Shown in pieces: positions 24,257 to 33,288 of a stretch of 64,000 nucleotides of DNA. The notes below the pieces were generated by a model. The model saw only the letters and a program-made list of their open reading frames with translations. It was not told where the DNA came from and did not search any database. The position numbers and the translations under genes are program-made. The stretch is from Pseudomonas sediminis. GTDB taxonomy: Bacteria > Pseudomonadota > Gammaproteobacteria > Pseudomonadales > Pseudomonadaceae. The stretch spans positions 62,001-126,000 of the forward strand of contig NZ_NIQU01000006.1 of NCBI RefSeq assembly GCF_002741105.1, given 5' to 3'. Every line of letters starts with the position of its first letter. The stretch's first letter is position 1.

Positions 24257-25234
24257 ATGCTCAAAGCCGAATACCAACAGCGCGGCCCGGTACCGCAAGA
24301 CGTGATCAGCGCAGTGCCACTGCAACTGCCGGAGCCCGCTGCCGGGCAGGTGCGGGTCAAGGTATTGGCTGCACCGATCAACCCGTCCGACGTACTGACC
24401 CTGACCGGCGCCTACGGCATGCTGCCGCCACTGCCGGCCGTGGGCGGTAACGAAGGCGTCGGCAAGGTCGAGGCGCTCGGTGAAGGCGTCAGCAACTTCA
24501 AGGTCGGCCAGACCGTGCTGCTGCCGGTCGGCTGCGGTACCTGGGTCACGGCCCTGAACGCCCCGGCAGAGAAACTCATTCCGCTGCCGGATGCCGACCC
24601 GCTGCAACTGGCCATGCTTACCGTCAACCCGCCAACCGCCTCGCTGCTGCTCAGCGAGTTCGTCGACCTCAAGCCGGGCGATTGGGTGATCCAGAACGCC
24701 GCCAACTCGGGCGTCGGCAGCTACCTGATTCAGTTGGCCAAGCTGCGCGGTTTCAAGACCATCAACGTGGTGCGCCGTGATTCGGCCATTGCCGGTGTCG
24801 AGGCCGAGGGCGGTGACCTGGTGCTGGTCGATGGCCCGGACCTGGCCAAGCGCGTGCGCGCAGCCACTGGCGGCGCTGAAGTCCGCCTGGGTATCGACGC
24901 GGTCGGCGGCGTCAGCACCGACAACCTGGCAGCGGCCCTGGCCAACGGCGGCGTGCTGGTGAACTACGGCATGATGAGTGGCCAGGCCTGCCAGGTATCG
25001 CCGGCCTCGTTCGTGTTCCGCGACGTGACCCTGCGCGGTTTCTGGCTGGCCAAGTGGTTCCAGCAGGCCAGCCCGGCGCAACAGATGAAGGTGTTCGGCG
25101 AGCTGGTGCAACTGATCGCTAGCGGCAAACTGAAGACCCGCGTCGCGGCGACTTATGACCTGGAGCACATCAAGGACGCCGTAGCCGCTGCCGCCAGCGG
25201 CGAGCGTGATGGCAAGATTCTGCTGGTGCCCTGA
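24257..25234 (+). CDS. NADPH-dependent MDR-family reductase (enoyl-thioester reductase / quinone oxidoreductase type)
   Basis: A 325-aa zinc-independent medium-chain dehydrogenase/reductase. It has the GroES-like domain with LAAPINPSDVLTLTGAYG and GGNEGVGKVEALGEGV, then a Rossmann domain with QNAANSGVGSYLIQLAKLRGF and a VGGVSTDNLAAALANGG element. INPSDxxxxxGxYG and SGVGxxxIQLA are typical of the 2-enoyl thioester reductase (MECR/ETR) branch, so reduction of enoyl thioesters or related alkenes with NADPH is likely. AGGAG precedes the ATG at 24257. Divergent from the orphan binding protein gene. Confidence 0.8.
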   Translation: MLKAEYQQRGPVPQDVISAVPLQLPEPAAGQVRVKVLAAPINPSDVLTLTGAYGMLPPLPAVGGNEGVGKVEALGEGVSNFKVGQTVLLPVGCGTWVTALNAPAEKLIPLPDADPLQLAMLTVNPPTASLLLSEFVDLKPGDWVIQNAANSGVGSYLIQLAKLRGFKTINVVRRDSAIAGVEAEGGDLVLVDGPDLAKRVRAATGGAEVRLGIDAVGGVSTDNLAAALANGGVLVNYGMMSGQACQVSPASFVFRDVTLRGFWLAKWFQQASPAQQMKVFGELVQLIASGKLKTRVAATYDLEHIKDAVAAAASGERDGKILLVP

Positions 25235-25248
25235 AGTCTGCAGCAATT

Positions 25249-25384
25249 GGTGCGCATGGCGCACCCTACCTCCGCAGCACCGTTGGGTGGATCACGCCTT
25301 ACCGATCCACCGCTCTGGCGGAGGTAAAAAGCGACATCCACCCTATGGGCTCACGCCGAAACCGTAGGGTGTGCCTTGCGCACC
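25249..25384. repeat. pair of inverted GTGCGC-type repeats
   Basis: 25249-25269 is identical to the unit at 15126-15146; 25364-25384 is an inverted diverged copy. Between them is CCACCCTATGGG-type repetitive sequence with no frame of interest. The element lies between convergent genes (MDR reductase and MFS carrier) and can form a large hairpin, so it may serve as a bidirectional terminator. Confidence 0.7.
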
Positions 25385-25393
25385 GCCTAACCA

Positions 25394-26719
25394 TCACGCC
25401 ACAGCAGCAGCCAGTCCCTCCCGCATGCGCAGAGCATCACGCTGGAAGCAACGCGCCGCCTGCAGCAACGCCAGCAGTGTCAGAAACAGCGCCACCGGAA
25501 TCAGGATCATGGCGTCATGAAGCCCGACGGCCTTGAACGCCTCGCTCATCTCGCTGGCACCCGCCGCCTGCATCGCCGCTTGCGCGTAATGGTCCGACAG
25601 CCAACCCACTGCCAGTGGGCCAAGGCCGCCACCCAGCAGATACAAACCGGCGAAGAACAACGCCATGGCAGTCGCCCGCAGGCGCGGCTCGATCACGTCC
25701 TGAATCGCCGTATAGACGCAGGTATAGAAGTTGTAGGAGAACAGCCAGCCCAGGCTGAACACCCCGACGAACACAGCCGACTCGATTCGCCCGGCGCTTA
25801 GTGCCCAACCGGTGCACAGGCAGGCCACCAGCATGCTGAAAGCAGCGAACAGCAGTCGGCCATTACCCCAGCGTTGATGCACCTTGTCGGCGATCCAGCC
25901 CCCAGCCGTCAGGCCGACCAGGCCGGTAAGCCCGACGATCACCCCGGTGGCCATGGCTGCATTCTGCAGGCCCAGGCCGAAATAGCGCTGCAACATCGGC
26001 ACCATGAAGGAGTTGCAGGCATAAGAGGCAAAATTGAACGCCAACCCCGCCAGCACCAGCCACCAGAAGGTGCGGATCGCCAGCACCTTGCGCAGTGGCT
26101 TGTCCACCGGTGCGCTGCTGACGCGTACGGCCTCCGCAGCACCACGCGCCGGCTCACGGATGAAGAACAGGAACAGCGCCAGAATCAACCCCGGCAACGC
26201 GGCGATCAGAAACGGCGCACGCCAGCTGCCGAAGGCCTGAACCATGGCGCCGATGGTGAAGAATGCCAGCAGCAGGCCCAGCGGCAGGCCAAGCATGAAG
26301 ATACCCATGGCCCGTGAGCGCTTGTGTGCCGGGAACAGGTCGCCGATCAACGAATTGGCCGCTGGTGCGTAGCTGGCCTCGCCGATACCGACGCCCATGC
26401 GAATCAGCAGGAAGCTCCAGAAATTCCAGGCCATGCCGTTGAGCGCGGTCAGGCCGCTCCAGGCCGCCAGGCCCCAACCCATGATCTTGTGCCGCGCTCC
26501 GGTGTCGGCCATGCGCCCGAGCGGAATGCCGGCCAGGGCATAAACGATGGTGAAGGCGGTGCCGATCAGGCCGAGCTGCAGGTCGCTCAGGCTCCACTCC
26601 AGGCGGATCGGCTCGATGATGATGGCAGGGATGGTGCGATCGAAGAAGTTGAACAGGTTGGCCAGGAAAAGCAGGAAAAGAATGCGCCAGGCATTCGAGG
26701 CTTGCTGATGGGGCTGCAC
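25394..26719 (-). CDS. MFS transporter (spinster-like organic solute carrier)
   Basis: A 441-aa twelve-helix major facilitator. It has FLANLFNFFDRTIPAIIIEPI in TM1, the conserved loop GRMADTGARHKIMGWGLAAWSG between TM2 and TM3, MGVGIGEASYAPAANSLIGD and FPAHKRSRAMGIF. The FDRT and GEASYAP patterns are typical of the spinster/Hxn-like branch that carries organic acids, lipids or aromatic compounds; substrate unknown. The start is a GTG at 26719 with AAGGAAACC upstream. It is divergent from the tubulin-like gene across 277 bases. Confidence 0.85.
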   Translation of the reverse strand: MQPHQQASNAWRILFLLFLANLFNFFDRTIPAIIIEPIRLEWSLSDLQLGLIGTAFTIVYALAGIPLGRMADTGARHKIMGWGLAAWSGLTALNGMAWNFWSFLLIRMGVGIGEASYAPAANSLIGDLFPAHKRSRAMGIFMLGLPLGLLLAFFTIGAMVQAFGSWRAPFLIAALPGLILALFLFFIREPARGAAEAVRVSSAPVDKPLRKVLAIRTFWWLVLAGLAFNFASYACNSFMVPMLQRYFGLGLQNAAMATGVIVGLTGLVGLTAGGWIADKVHQRWGNGRLLFAAFSMLVACLCTGWALSAGRIESAVFVGVFSLGWLFSYNFYTCVYTAIQDVIEPRLRATAMALFFAGLYLLGGGLGPLAVGWLSDHYAQAAMQAAGASEMSEAFKAVGLHDAMILIPVALFLTLLALLQAARCFQRDALRMREGLAAAVA

Positions 26720-26996
26720 GACAAGGTTTCCTTTTTGTTGTCCGCGTGCGGCCTACTGCGGTGGCACCTACCTTGGCACCACCCACCGAACGCTGGGTGA
26801 TGCGCAATCTAGAGGCTCTGCCCGGTTTTGTCTGCGACCATTTGCTTGGTTTATGCAAATCGATGGCATTGGATGCCAATCTGCCTAATATCCGGCGGTA
26901 ATAAGGCAAAGTGCTTTTTTCCGTGCTAGAACCAATGGGGTTGGTCATTTTATAGCCAATAGCCAACACCCCACTGACTCGCCCGGACTGTCACTG

Positions 26997-29165
26997 ATGA
27001 AAACAAAAAAAGACGCCGTAGCCCCCGCCAAGGAAGCCACCCTGGCCGATATCGCCGATAACCTGCTGGCGCCGCCCGCGCTGCCGGTATTGAGCGAAAC
27101 CGGCGAGCAGTATCTGTATTTCACCGAACGCGATATCGAGCGCATCCTCGATAACCTCGACGGCCTGCGCAACATGGTCTTCCCGCTGGCTGAACCCCTC
27201 GACGAGGGCGAGTCGAGCCGTATCCAGCAATTTCCTTCGGTGTGCCTGATCGGCCTTGGCCGCTGCGGCTCGAACATCGCCCTGGACGTCGCCTCGCTGG
27301 TCTACAACGCCCGGCAGTTCTACCTGGAAGAGTTTCACAGCGAAGCCACCGCCGCCATCGAGCAGGCCTCACGCCCCAGTCGCTGGATTCGCAGCAACCT
27401 GCTGCGCACCCCGAGCAAGCGCAGCAAGCCGGTATTCCTGATCGAGCCGCTGGTGATGCTCGGCGACCTGGACAAGGACATCGCCGGGCGCATCCGCTTC
27501 TCGCGCAAGGGCGAGATGAGCGGTTTTCTCGACGACTACAGCAAGATGAAGATCATGGACCTGTCCGAGGTGCATGCCGGTGGCGCCGGCAACGCACCGA
27601 TCCTCGGCCAGTACCTGGCCAAGATCATCCTCAACAAGGACACCCAGCGCTTCTCCAACGAAGACTGGAAGTTCATCCACAGCTACCTGATCGACTCCTG
27701 CGGTATCAAGGCCAACCAGTCGCGACTGTACTTCTACATTTTCAGTGCTGGCGGCGGCACCGGCTCGGGCATGGCCTCGGAGTTCGGCCTGGCGCAGCAG
27801 TTCGCCTACATGAGCAAGACCTTCGACAGCAAGACACCGGACGATGGCGAAGCTGAACGCGGAGGCTTCGTCTTCGAACCGATCTTCACCAGCGGCATCT
27901 GCATCCTGCCGAATATCTCCGACCAGCGCAGCGAGATGTCAGAGGCGCTGCACATCAACGCCGGGCGCCTGCTGTGCAAGTACCTGGCCGAGGAATGGGA
28001 CTTTTCCTACAACTTCGACAACGAGCAGAGCAGCGCCGAAAGCGTGATGCGCCGCATCCGCCCGTGGAACGCCATGATGCTGATCTCCAACGACATCATG
28101 CGCTACGCCGAAGAAAGCGGTGACGGCAGCATCCACAACATCGACGTGACCGCCATGGAGCGCCACGCCAACCAGTACATCTCGCAGCAGATCTTCAACA
28201 TTCTCACCGCCCAGGCAGTGACCAGCGACTACGACCAGAATTACTTCCGCCGCGCCGGCATCGACATCGGCGAGACCATCCGCCTCGACGCCAACGACCT
28301 GTTCATGAGCCTGGCCGGTCCGGTTGCCGTCGCCTATGCCGAATCCGTGGTGCCCGAACAGCATGTCCAGCTCTCGGAAAAATTCCGCGTACTGGACAAG
28401 GAACAAAGCCCGCCACGGCTGAACATCGACGACCTGTTCTTCCGCTCCATCGACCTGCCGCATTTCAACAAGGTCACCCAGGCCATCGAGGGCATCAGCC
28501 TGCTGCCGATCGAATCCAAGCGCTATCGCCAGGCGCTGGAGCAATACAAGTCCAGCGGCTACGACGCCACCCAACTGAGCGACCTGCACTTCTTCAAGAA
28601 TTGCTCCTCGGTGGTGTCGATCGTCTCGTTGCCCAAGGACTACAAGCTGTCCTACATGGACCTGAACCGCCTCAAGACCCACCTCAACAACCTCTTCCCC
28701 AACACCACGCTCAAGCGCTATGCGCTGGTGATCGGCGCCTCGGCGAACCTCTCGCTGACCACCCTGATCGTCAAGAGCCCGTGCCTGTCGGACGACTTTT
28801 TGACCCTGATCGTCGCCTACATCAAGCGCTGCTTCGCCCGCGACCAGTACCGCTTCGACGACAGCCTGGACGATGCCATGCTCGATTTCATCGTCTCCGA
28901 GCGCTTCAACGAGGCGCAGCTCGACGCCATGCTCAACGAGCACGAAGACCCGGCGAAGATCCTCGATACCAACTGGTACGCGATCAAACCGATGTACGAG
29001 AAGAAGTACCGCGAGCTGATCCACGACGCCGAGAAGTTCGTCTCGATCAACGACATCCGCCTGTCGCGCGAAAGCGTCAAACACGCGATCAAGTACCTGC
29101 GCGAGATCTACCGTCATCGCATCGGCAAGACGCGGGTGATCTCGCTCAACGACTATGGAAAATAG
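26997..29165 (+). CDS. tubulin/FtsZ-like GTPase superfamily protein, 722 aa
   Basis: The N-terminal half shows tubulin/FtsZ nucleotide-binding elements. These are a T1-like loop GLGRCGSN (86-93) after the strand SVCLI, close to tubulin's GQCGNQ, and the tubulin signature GGGTGSG (252-258) in YIFSAGGGTGSGMASEFG. The T7 catalytic loop is not certain; DANDL (431-435) and NIDD (476-479) are candidates, both further from the signature than in FtsZ. A ~75-residue N-terminal extension and a ~200-residue charged, helical C-terminus lie outside the core. The protein is far longer than FtsZ (about 390 aa) and belongs with the large bacterial 'tubulin-like' proteins of unknown role. No signal peptide or TM helix. 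A c-di-GMP protein gene follows after 64 bases. Confidence 0.8.
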   Translation: MKTKKDAVAPAKEATLADIADNLLAPPALPVLSETGEQYLYFTERDIERILDNLDGLRNMVFPLAEPLDEGESSRIQQFPSVCLIGLGRCGSNIALDVASLVYNARQFYLEEFHSEATAAIEQASRPSRWIRSNLLRTPSKRSKPVFLIEPLVMLGDLDKDIAGRIRFSRKGEMSGFLDDYSKMKIMDLSEVHAGGAGNAPILGQYLAKIILNKDTQRFSNEDWKFIHSYLIDSCGIKANQSRLYFYIFSAGGGTGSGMASEFGLAQQFAYMSKTFDSKTPDDGEAERGGFVFEPIFTSGICILPNISDQRSEMSEALHINAGRLLCKYLAEEWDFSYNFDNEQSSAESVMRRIRPWNAMMLISNDIMRYAEESGDGSIHNIDVTAMERHANQYISQQIFNILTAQAVTSDYDQNYFRRAGIDIGETIRLDANDLFMSLAGPVAVAYAESVVPEQHVQLSEKFRVLDKEQSPPRLNIDDLFFRSIDLPHFNKVTQAIEGISLLPIESKRYRQALEQYKSSGYDATQLSDLHFFKNCSSVVSIVSLPKDYKLSYMDLNRLKTHLNNLFPNTTLKRYALVIGASANLSLTTLIVKSPCLSDDFLTLIVAYIKRCFARDQYRFDDSLDDAMLDFIVSERFNEAQLDAMLNEHEDPAKILDTNWYAIKPMYEKKYRELIHDAEKFVSINDIRLSRESVKHAIKYLREIYRHRIGKTRVISLNDYGK

Positions 29166-29229
29166 GCGGTACGGGCGTGCCTGTGCTTCACTGAACAGGG
29201 CACGCTAGCCGCCGCCAAGCGGGGTGACT

Positions 29230-31410
29230 ATGGACGGACTCTCGATCCGCTTTCTTGCAGATCTACCTGAGCAGGGCCAACTCCTGCTCAATTGTGAACA
29301 CGATCCCTGGCTCGTGGCACTGTCCTACGTCATCGCCAGCGTTGGCAGCCTCAGCACGCTGACCATCACCAAACACCTCGATCAGGTGCAACGGCGCAGC
29401 ATGCGCCAGGTCTGGGGCCTGCTCGGCGGGCTGTGCCTGGCGGGTGCCATCTGGTCCATGCACTTCATCGGCATGCTGGCATTCCAGGCGCCTGTCGCCA
29501 TTCGCTACGACCTTGCCACCACGGTGCTATCGCTGTTGGTGGCCCTGGCCGCTGCCCTTCTCGCCGTTTATTACATGGTCATGCCGCGCCCCGGCCTGAG
29601 CCGGCAGCTGCTGGCCGCCAGCATCATCGGCCTGGGTATCAGCGCCATGCACTACAGCGGTATGGCGGCGATCCGCTCGAATGCTCAGGCCTACTACCAC
29701 GGCGGCCTGTTCACCCTGTCCATCGTGATCGCCATCAGCGCCAGCTTCGCCGCGCTGCTGCTCAACCGTTACGTACGCCACGGCTCGCCGCGTCGACAGC
29801 GCTGGATGAAATATTCGGCAGCGCTGGTGATGGGCGCCGCCATCGCCTCGATGCATTACACCGGCATGGCTGCGCTCAACCTGGTGGTGCCAGACGGTAC
29901 TGCACTGCAATTGCGCAGCGCCGACAACAGCGTGCAACTGGTGCTGATCGTCGCCTCCATTACCCTGCTGATTCTCAGCCTGAGCCTGGCCGCAGCCTGG
30001 ATCGGGCGCAAGCTCGACGACAAGGAGCGCGACCTGCAGCGGGTCAACACCTTGCTGGTGCAGCTCGATCAGGCCAAGGCCTCGCTGGAGCAGGTGGCGC
30101 ATTTCGACCCACTGACCGAGCTGCTCAATCGCCGCGGCTTCAACCGGGTATTCGCTGCCACCCTGGAGGAGCACGCGGTGACCGGCCGCAGCCTGGCGGT
30201 GATGTTTCTCGACGTCGATCACTTCAAGCGCATCAACGACAGCCTTGGCCACGATGCCGGCGACGAACTGCTGCGCGTGGTGGCGCAGCGCATTCGCAGC
30301 GCGTTGCGTGAGCGCGACATCATTGCGCGCTTCGGCGGTGACGAGTTCTGCGTAGTCGCCAGCCTCGACAGTACCGCCGACCCACGCGCCCTGGCCGCGC
30401 GCATGCTGGAGCACATGAAAGAGCCAATTGGCCTGGCCGGGCGCAAGATCGTGATGACCACCAGCGTTGGCATCAGCCTGTTCCCACAGGACGGCAGCAG
30501 CGCCGACGAACTGCTCAAACATGCCGATCTGGCGCTGTATCAATCCAAAGGCAGCGGCCGCAACGTGGTGCACTTCTTCAACCCGCACCTGAAGCAGAAA
30601 GCCTCGTACGAGCTTCAGCTCGAAGAAGACCTGCGCCAGGCGTTGCAACAGGATGACGGGCTTATTCTCTACTACCAGCCGATCATCGATCTGCGCAGCG
30701 GCGAGCTGAGCAAGCTCGAAGCCCTGGTGCGCTGGCATCACCCGCAGCATGGCCTGCTCAGCCCTGAACGCTTCATTGGCATCGCCGAGGCCAACGGTTT
30801 CATCGACGTGCTCGACAACTGGGTGCTGCGCCGCGCCTGCCTGGACCTCAACAGCCTCGATCACATGGGCTATCCCGGGCTGAAGATCGCGGTCAACTGC
30901 TCGGCCCTGAACCTGGCCAACGATCAACTACCCGGGCGCATCGAGCAATTGTTGAATGCAACCCGTTGCCCCGCTCACTGCCTGGAACTGGAGGTGACCG
31001 AAAGCGCACTGCTGAGCAACATCAACCGCGCCATCGGCCTGCTGGAAAACATTCGCGCGCTGGGCGTCAGCCTGTCCATCGACGACTTCGGCACCGGCTA
31101 TTCCTCGCTCGCCTACCTGCGCCGCTTACCGCTGGATACGCTGAAGGTCGACCGCTCCTTCATCCAGGACGTCGCCCACTCCAGTCAGGACCGCGAGATC
31201 GTCCACGCCATCATCGCCATGGCCCACGCCCTGCACCTGAAGGTCGTCGCCGAAGGCGTGGAAACCGCCGAACAGCTGGCGTTCCTGCAGGAGCGCGACT
31301 GCGATCAGGTGCAGGGCTATCTGTTCAGCAAACCGGTGCCGCTCGAGGAAATCGTCGCCCTTTTCCCACCGCATTACCGGCCGCTGGAGCGCGTCGGCAC
31401 GCGGTTCTAG
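29230..31410 (+). CDS. MHYT-GGDEF-EAL c-di-GMP protein (MucR/NbdA-like)
   Basis: A 726-aa inner-membrane protein. Seven helices carry the three MHYT motifs MHFIGM (77-82), MHYSGM (140-145) and MHYTGM (208-213), a proposed copper-linked site for sensing O2, CO or NO. GGDEF follows at 369-373 with the I-site RERD at 360-363, then EAL at 497-499 with NCSALNLAN, ELEVTESAL, IDDFGTGYSSL, KVDRSFIQ and AEGVETAEQ. Both catalytic sets look intact, so cyclase, phosphodiesterase or both are possible. Architecture equals P. aeruginosa MucR (alginate) and NbdA (NO-induced dispersal). The start ATG 29230 has GGGG upstream; GTG 29224 is the alternative. Same strand as the tubulin-like gene. Confidence 0.9.
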   Translation: MDGLSIRFLADLPEQGQLLLNCEHDPWLVALSYVIASVGSLSTLTITKHLDQVQRRSMRQVWGLLGGLCLAGAIWSMHFIGMLAFQAPVAIRYDLATTVLSLLVALAAALLAVYYMVMPRPGLSRQLLAASIIGLGISAMHYSGMAAIRSNAQAYYHGGLFTLSIVIAISASFAALLLNRYVRHGSPRRQRWMKYSAALVMGAAIASMHYTGMAALNLVVPDGTALQLRSADNSVQLVLIVASITLLILSLSLAAAWIGRKLDDKERDLQRVNTLLVQLDQAKASLEQVAHFDPLTELLNRRGFNRVFAATLEEHAVTGRSLAVMFLDVDHFKRINDSLGHDAGDELLRVVAQRIRSALRERDIIARFGGDEFCVVASLDSTADPRALAARMLEHMKEPIGLAGRKIVMTTSVGISLFPQDGSSADELLKHADLALYQSKGSGRNVVHFFNPHLKQKASYELQLEEDLRQALQQDDGLILYYQPIIDLRSGELSKLEALVRWHHPQHGLLSPERFIGIAEANGFIDVLDNWVLRRACLDLNSLDHMGYPGLKIAVNCSALNLANDQLPGRIEQLLNATRCPAHCLELEVTESALLSNINRAIGLLENIRALGVSLSIDDFGTGYSSLAYLRRLPLDTLKVDRSFIQDVAHSSQDREIVHAIIAMAHALHLKVVAEGVETAEQLAFLQERDCDQVQGYLFSKPVPLEEIVALFPPHYRPLERVGTRF

Positions 31411-31429
31411 GATCTGGAGGCAAACATCT

Positions 31430-31504
31430 GGTGCGCGCGGCGCACCCTACCCAAACGCCGATACGTCGATACGTCGATACGCCGTAGGGTGCGCCATGCG
31501 CACC
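31430..31504. repeat. inverted GTGCGC-type repeat pair with short tandem repeat
   Basis: 31430-31450 and 31484-31504 are inverted copies of the unit at 15126 and 25249 (the second copy is exact). Between them GATACGTC is tandemly repeated (two full copies and a partial third). The element lies between convergent genes and can form a long hairpin. Confidence 0.75.
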
Positions 31505-31567
31505 GAGCCAAACACCGATTACCGATCCAGCCGACAACCATGCGAATCGCGGTGCGCACAGCGTACA

Positions 31568-32353
31568 CTACGTACGCTGCTGCCACTGCGCCAACCAGCC
31601 GAGGCTGGCCTGCGTGCCCACCTCACCCGGCTTGTATTCGGCGCCCAGCCAGCCGCTGTAACCGCTGTCACGCAATGCACCGAGCAGCGCTGGAAAGACC
31701 AATTCACCCGTACCCGGCGCACCGCGTCCCGGCACATCGGCGAACTGCACATGGCCGATGCGCCCAGCCAGCAGGCGCATGCCTGCCGCCACATCGATTC
31801 CCTGGCGCGCCATGTGGTAGAGGTCGTACTGCGCCGCCAGATTCGGGTGATCCACCGCGCGCAGCAGCGCATCCAGATCCTCCGGGGTATTGATCAGGAA
31901 ACCCGGCATATCGATAGGGTTGATCGCCTCCACCAGCACGCGAATACCCAACGCCGCGAAGGCCTCGGCGCTCTTGCGCAGGTTGGCGGCCAGGCAATCC
32001 AGCGCCTGCTCGCGGCTAACGTCTTCAGCCAGACGGCCAGGCAGTACATTGATGCAGGCCGGGCGGGCCATGGCGGCGTAGGTCAGCGCCTCCTGCAGCG
32101 CGGTGTCGAACTCCACCTGTCGCGCCGGCACGCTGGCCAGACCGGGGCCACCGGTCATCAGATCGCCCGCTGGCACGTTGATCAGCACCAACGGCAGCGC
32201 GGTCAACTCCAGCACCTCTTTCAGAGCGACCGCTGGCAATTCGTAGGGGAACTGAATTTCCACACCCTCGAAACCCGCCGTCATCGCCGCCAGTACACGC
32301 TCGCGCAGTGGCAGCTCGGTGAACAGCATGGACAGGTTGGCAGCGATCTTCAT
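31568..32353 (-). CDS. hyi: hydroxypyruvate isomerase Hyi
   Basis: A 261-aa TIM-barrel of the xylose isomerase-like family and the length of Hyi. It starts MKIAANLSMLFTELPLRERV and has GFEGVEIQFPYELP, LINVPAGDLMTGGPGLAS, INVLPGR, RVLVEAINPIDMPGFLI (metal-ligand Glu), AAQYDLYHMARQG, IGHVQFADVPGRGAPGTGEL and GWLGAEYKPG. Hyi interconverts hydroxypyruvate and tartronate semialdehyde in glyoxylate assimilation. Its ATG overlaps the TGA of the upstream glxR gene (ATGA), so translation is coupled. Glyoxylate carboligase (gcl) is not adjacent. Confidence 0.9.
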   Translation of the reverse strand: MKIAANLSMLFTELPLRERVLAAMTAGFEGVEIQFPYELPAVALKEVLELTALPLVLINVPAGDLMTGGPGLASVPARQVEFDTALQEALTYAAMARPACINVLPGRLAEDVSREQALDCLAANLRKSAEAFAALGIRVLVEAINPIDMPGFLINTPEDLDALLRAVDHPNLAAQYDLYHMARQGIDVAAGMRLLAGRIGHVQFADVPGRGAPGTGELVFPALLGALRDSGYSGWLGAEYKPGEVGTQASLGWLAQWQQRT

Positions 32354-33240
32354 GGGCATTGCTCCCGCAACATCTCCACCAGAGTGGCCGGGTCGCGCTC
32401 CAGATTGCCCTGGCTGCCGTGCAGGCGCATCAACTGTGCCGCCAGGCCGCTCATGGGCGTGGCGCTGCCCTGCTCGCGGGATAGTTTGACCGCCGTATCG
32501 AGGTCCTTGAGCAGCGTGCGCACGTGCCACTTGATCGGTTCGAACTGGCTGGCCGCCATCTGCGGCGCCAGAATCTGCAGCGGCTTGGAGTCGGCGAAAC
32601 CACCGGCCAGTGCCGGAGCGATCAGGCTGGCATCGACGCCGGAGCGCTCGGCCAACGCCACCACTTCGGCGATCACCAGGGCGTTACAGGCGACGATCAT
32701 CTGATTGCACACCTTGGTCACCTGCCCCGCGCCGACCTCGCCCATGCGCGTCAGGCGCTGGCCCAGGTGCGCGAGAATCGGGCGCACGCGCTCCACGTCC
32801 TCTTCGCGACCACCGGCCATGATCGCCAAGGTGCCGGCCTCGGCCCCTGGCGTACCGCCGGAAACCGGCGCATCCACCCAGCGCATACCGGTGCGCGCTT
32901 CCAGCTCAGCGGCCATCTCACGCGTCGCAGCCGGCTCCAGGCTGGAGAAATCCACCAGCAGCTGCCCCGGCCTTGCCCCTTCGACGATCCCACCCGGGCC
33001 GAACACCACCTCGCGTACCACCTCGGTATTGGCCAGGCAGAGCATCACCACATTGGCATCGCGGCACAGATCGGCAGGGTTCTCCACGCGGTTCGCACCC
33101 TGCTCCAGCAGCGACGTGCATTTGTCCGGCGTGCGGTTCCAGAGGGTCAGCGGGTAGCCGGCAGCGAGCAGGCGGCGGGTCATCGGCAGACCCATCAGGC
33201 CAATACCAGCGAAGGCGATGGCGGGCAGGGAGGTGCTCAT
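32350..33240 (-). CDS. glxR: 2-hydroxy-3-oxopropionate (tartronate semialdehyde) reductase
   Basis: A 296-aa beta-hydroxyacid dehydrogenase: nucleotide-binding AFAGIGLMGLPMTRRLLAAG, substrate loop VDAPVSGGTPGAEAGTLAIM, catalytic Lys in GAGQVTKVCNQMIVACN, and KDLDTAVKLSREQG. It reduces tartronate semialdehyde to glycerate with NAD(P)H. Coupling to hyi supports this assignment over 3-hydroxyisobutyrate dehydrogenase (MmsB), which shares the fold. The ATG at 33240 is immediately preceded by an A+T-rich leader. The pair forms a small operon after selU on the same strand, with 48 bases between. Confidence 0.85.
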   Translation of the reverse strand: MSTSLPAIAFAGIGLMGLPMTRRLLAAGYPLTLWNRTPDKCTSLLEQGANRVENPADLCRDANVVMLCLANTEVVREVVFGPGGIVEGARPGQLLVDFSSLEPAATREMAAELEARTGMRWVDAPVSGGTPGAEAGTLAIMAGGREEDVERVRPILAHLGQRLTRMGEVGAGQVTKVCNQMIVACNALVIAEVVALAERSGVDASLIAPALAGGFADSKPLQILAPQMAASQFEPIKWHVRTLLKDLDTAVKLSREQGSATPMSGLAAQLMRLHGSQGNLERDPATLVEMLREQCP

Positions 33241-33288
33241 CTAAAACTCCATTCTTGAAATGCGGTTAGACATATTCGGCAAGCCGCG

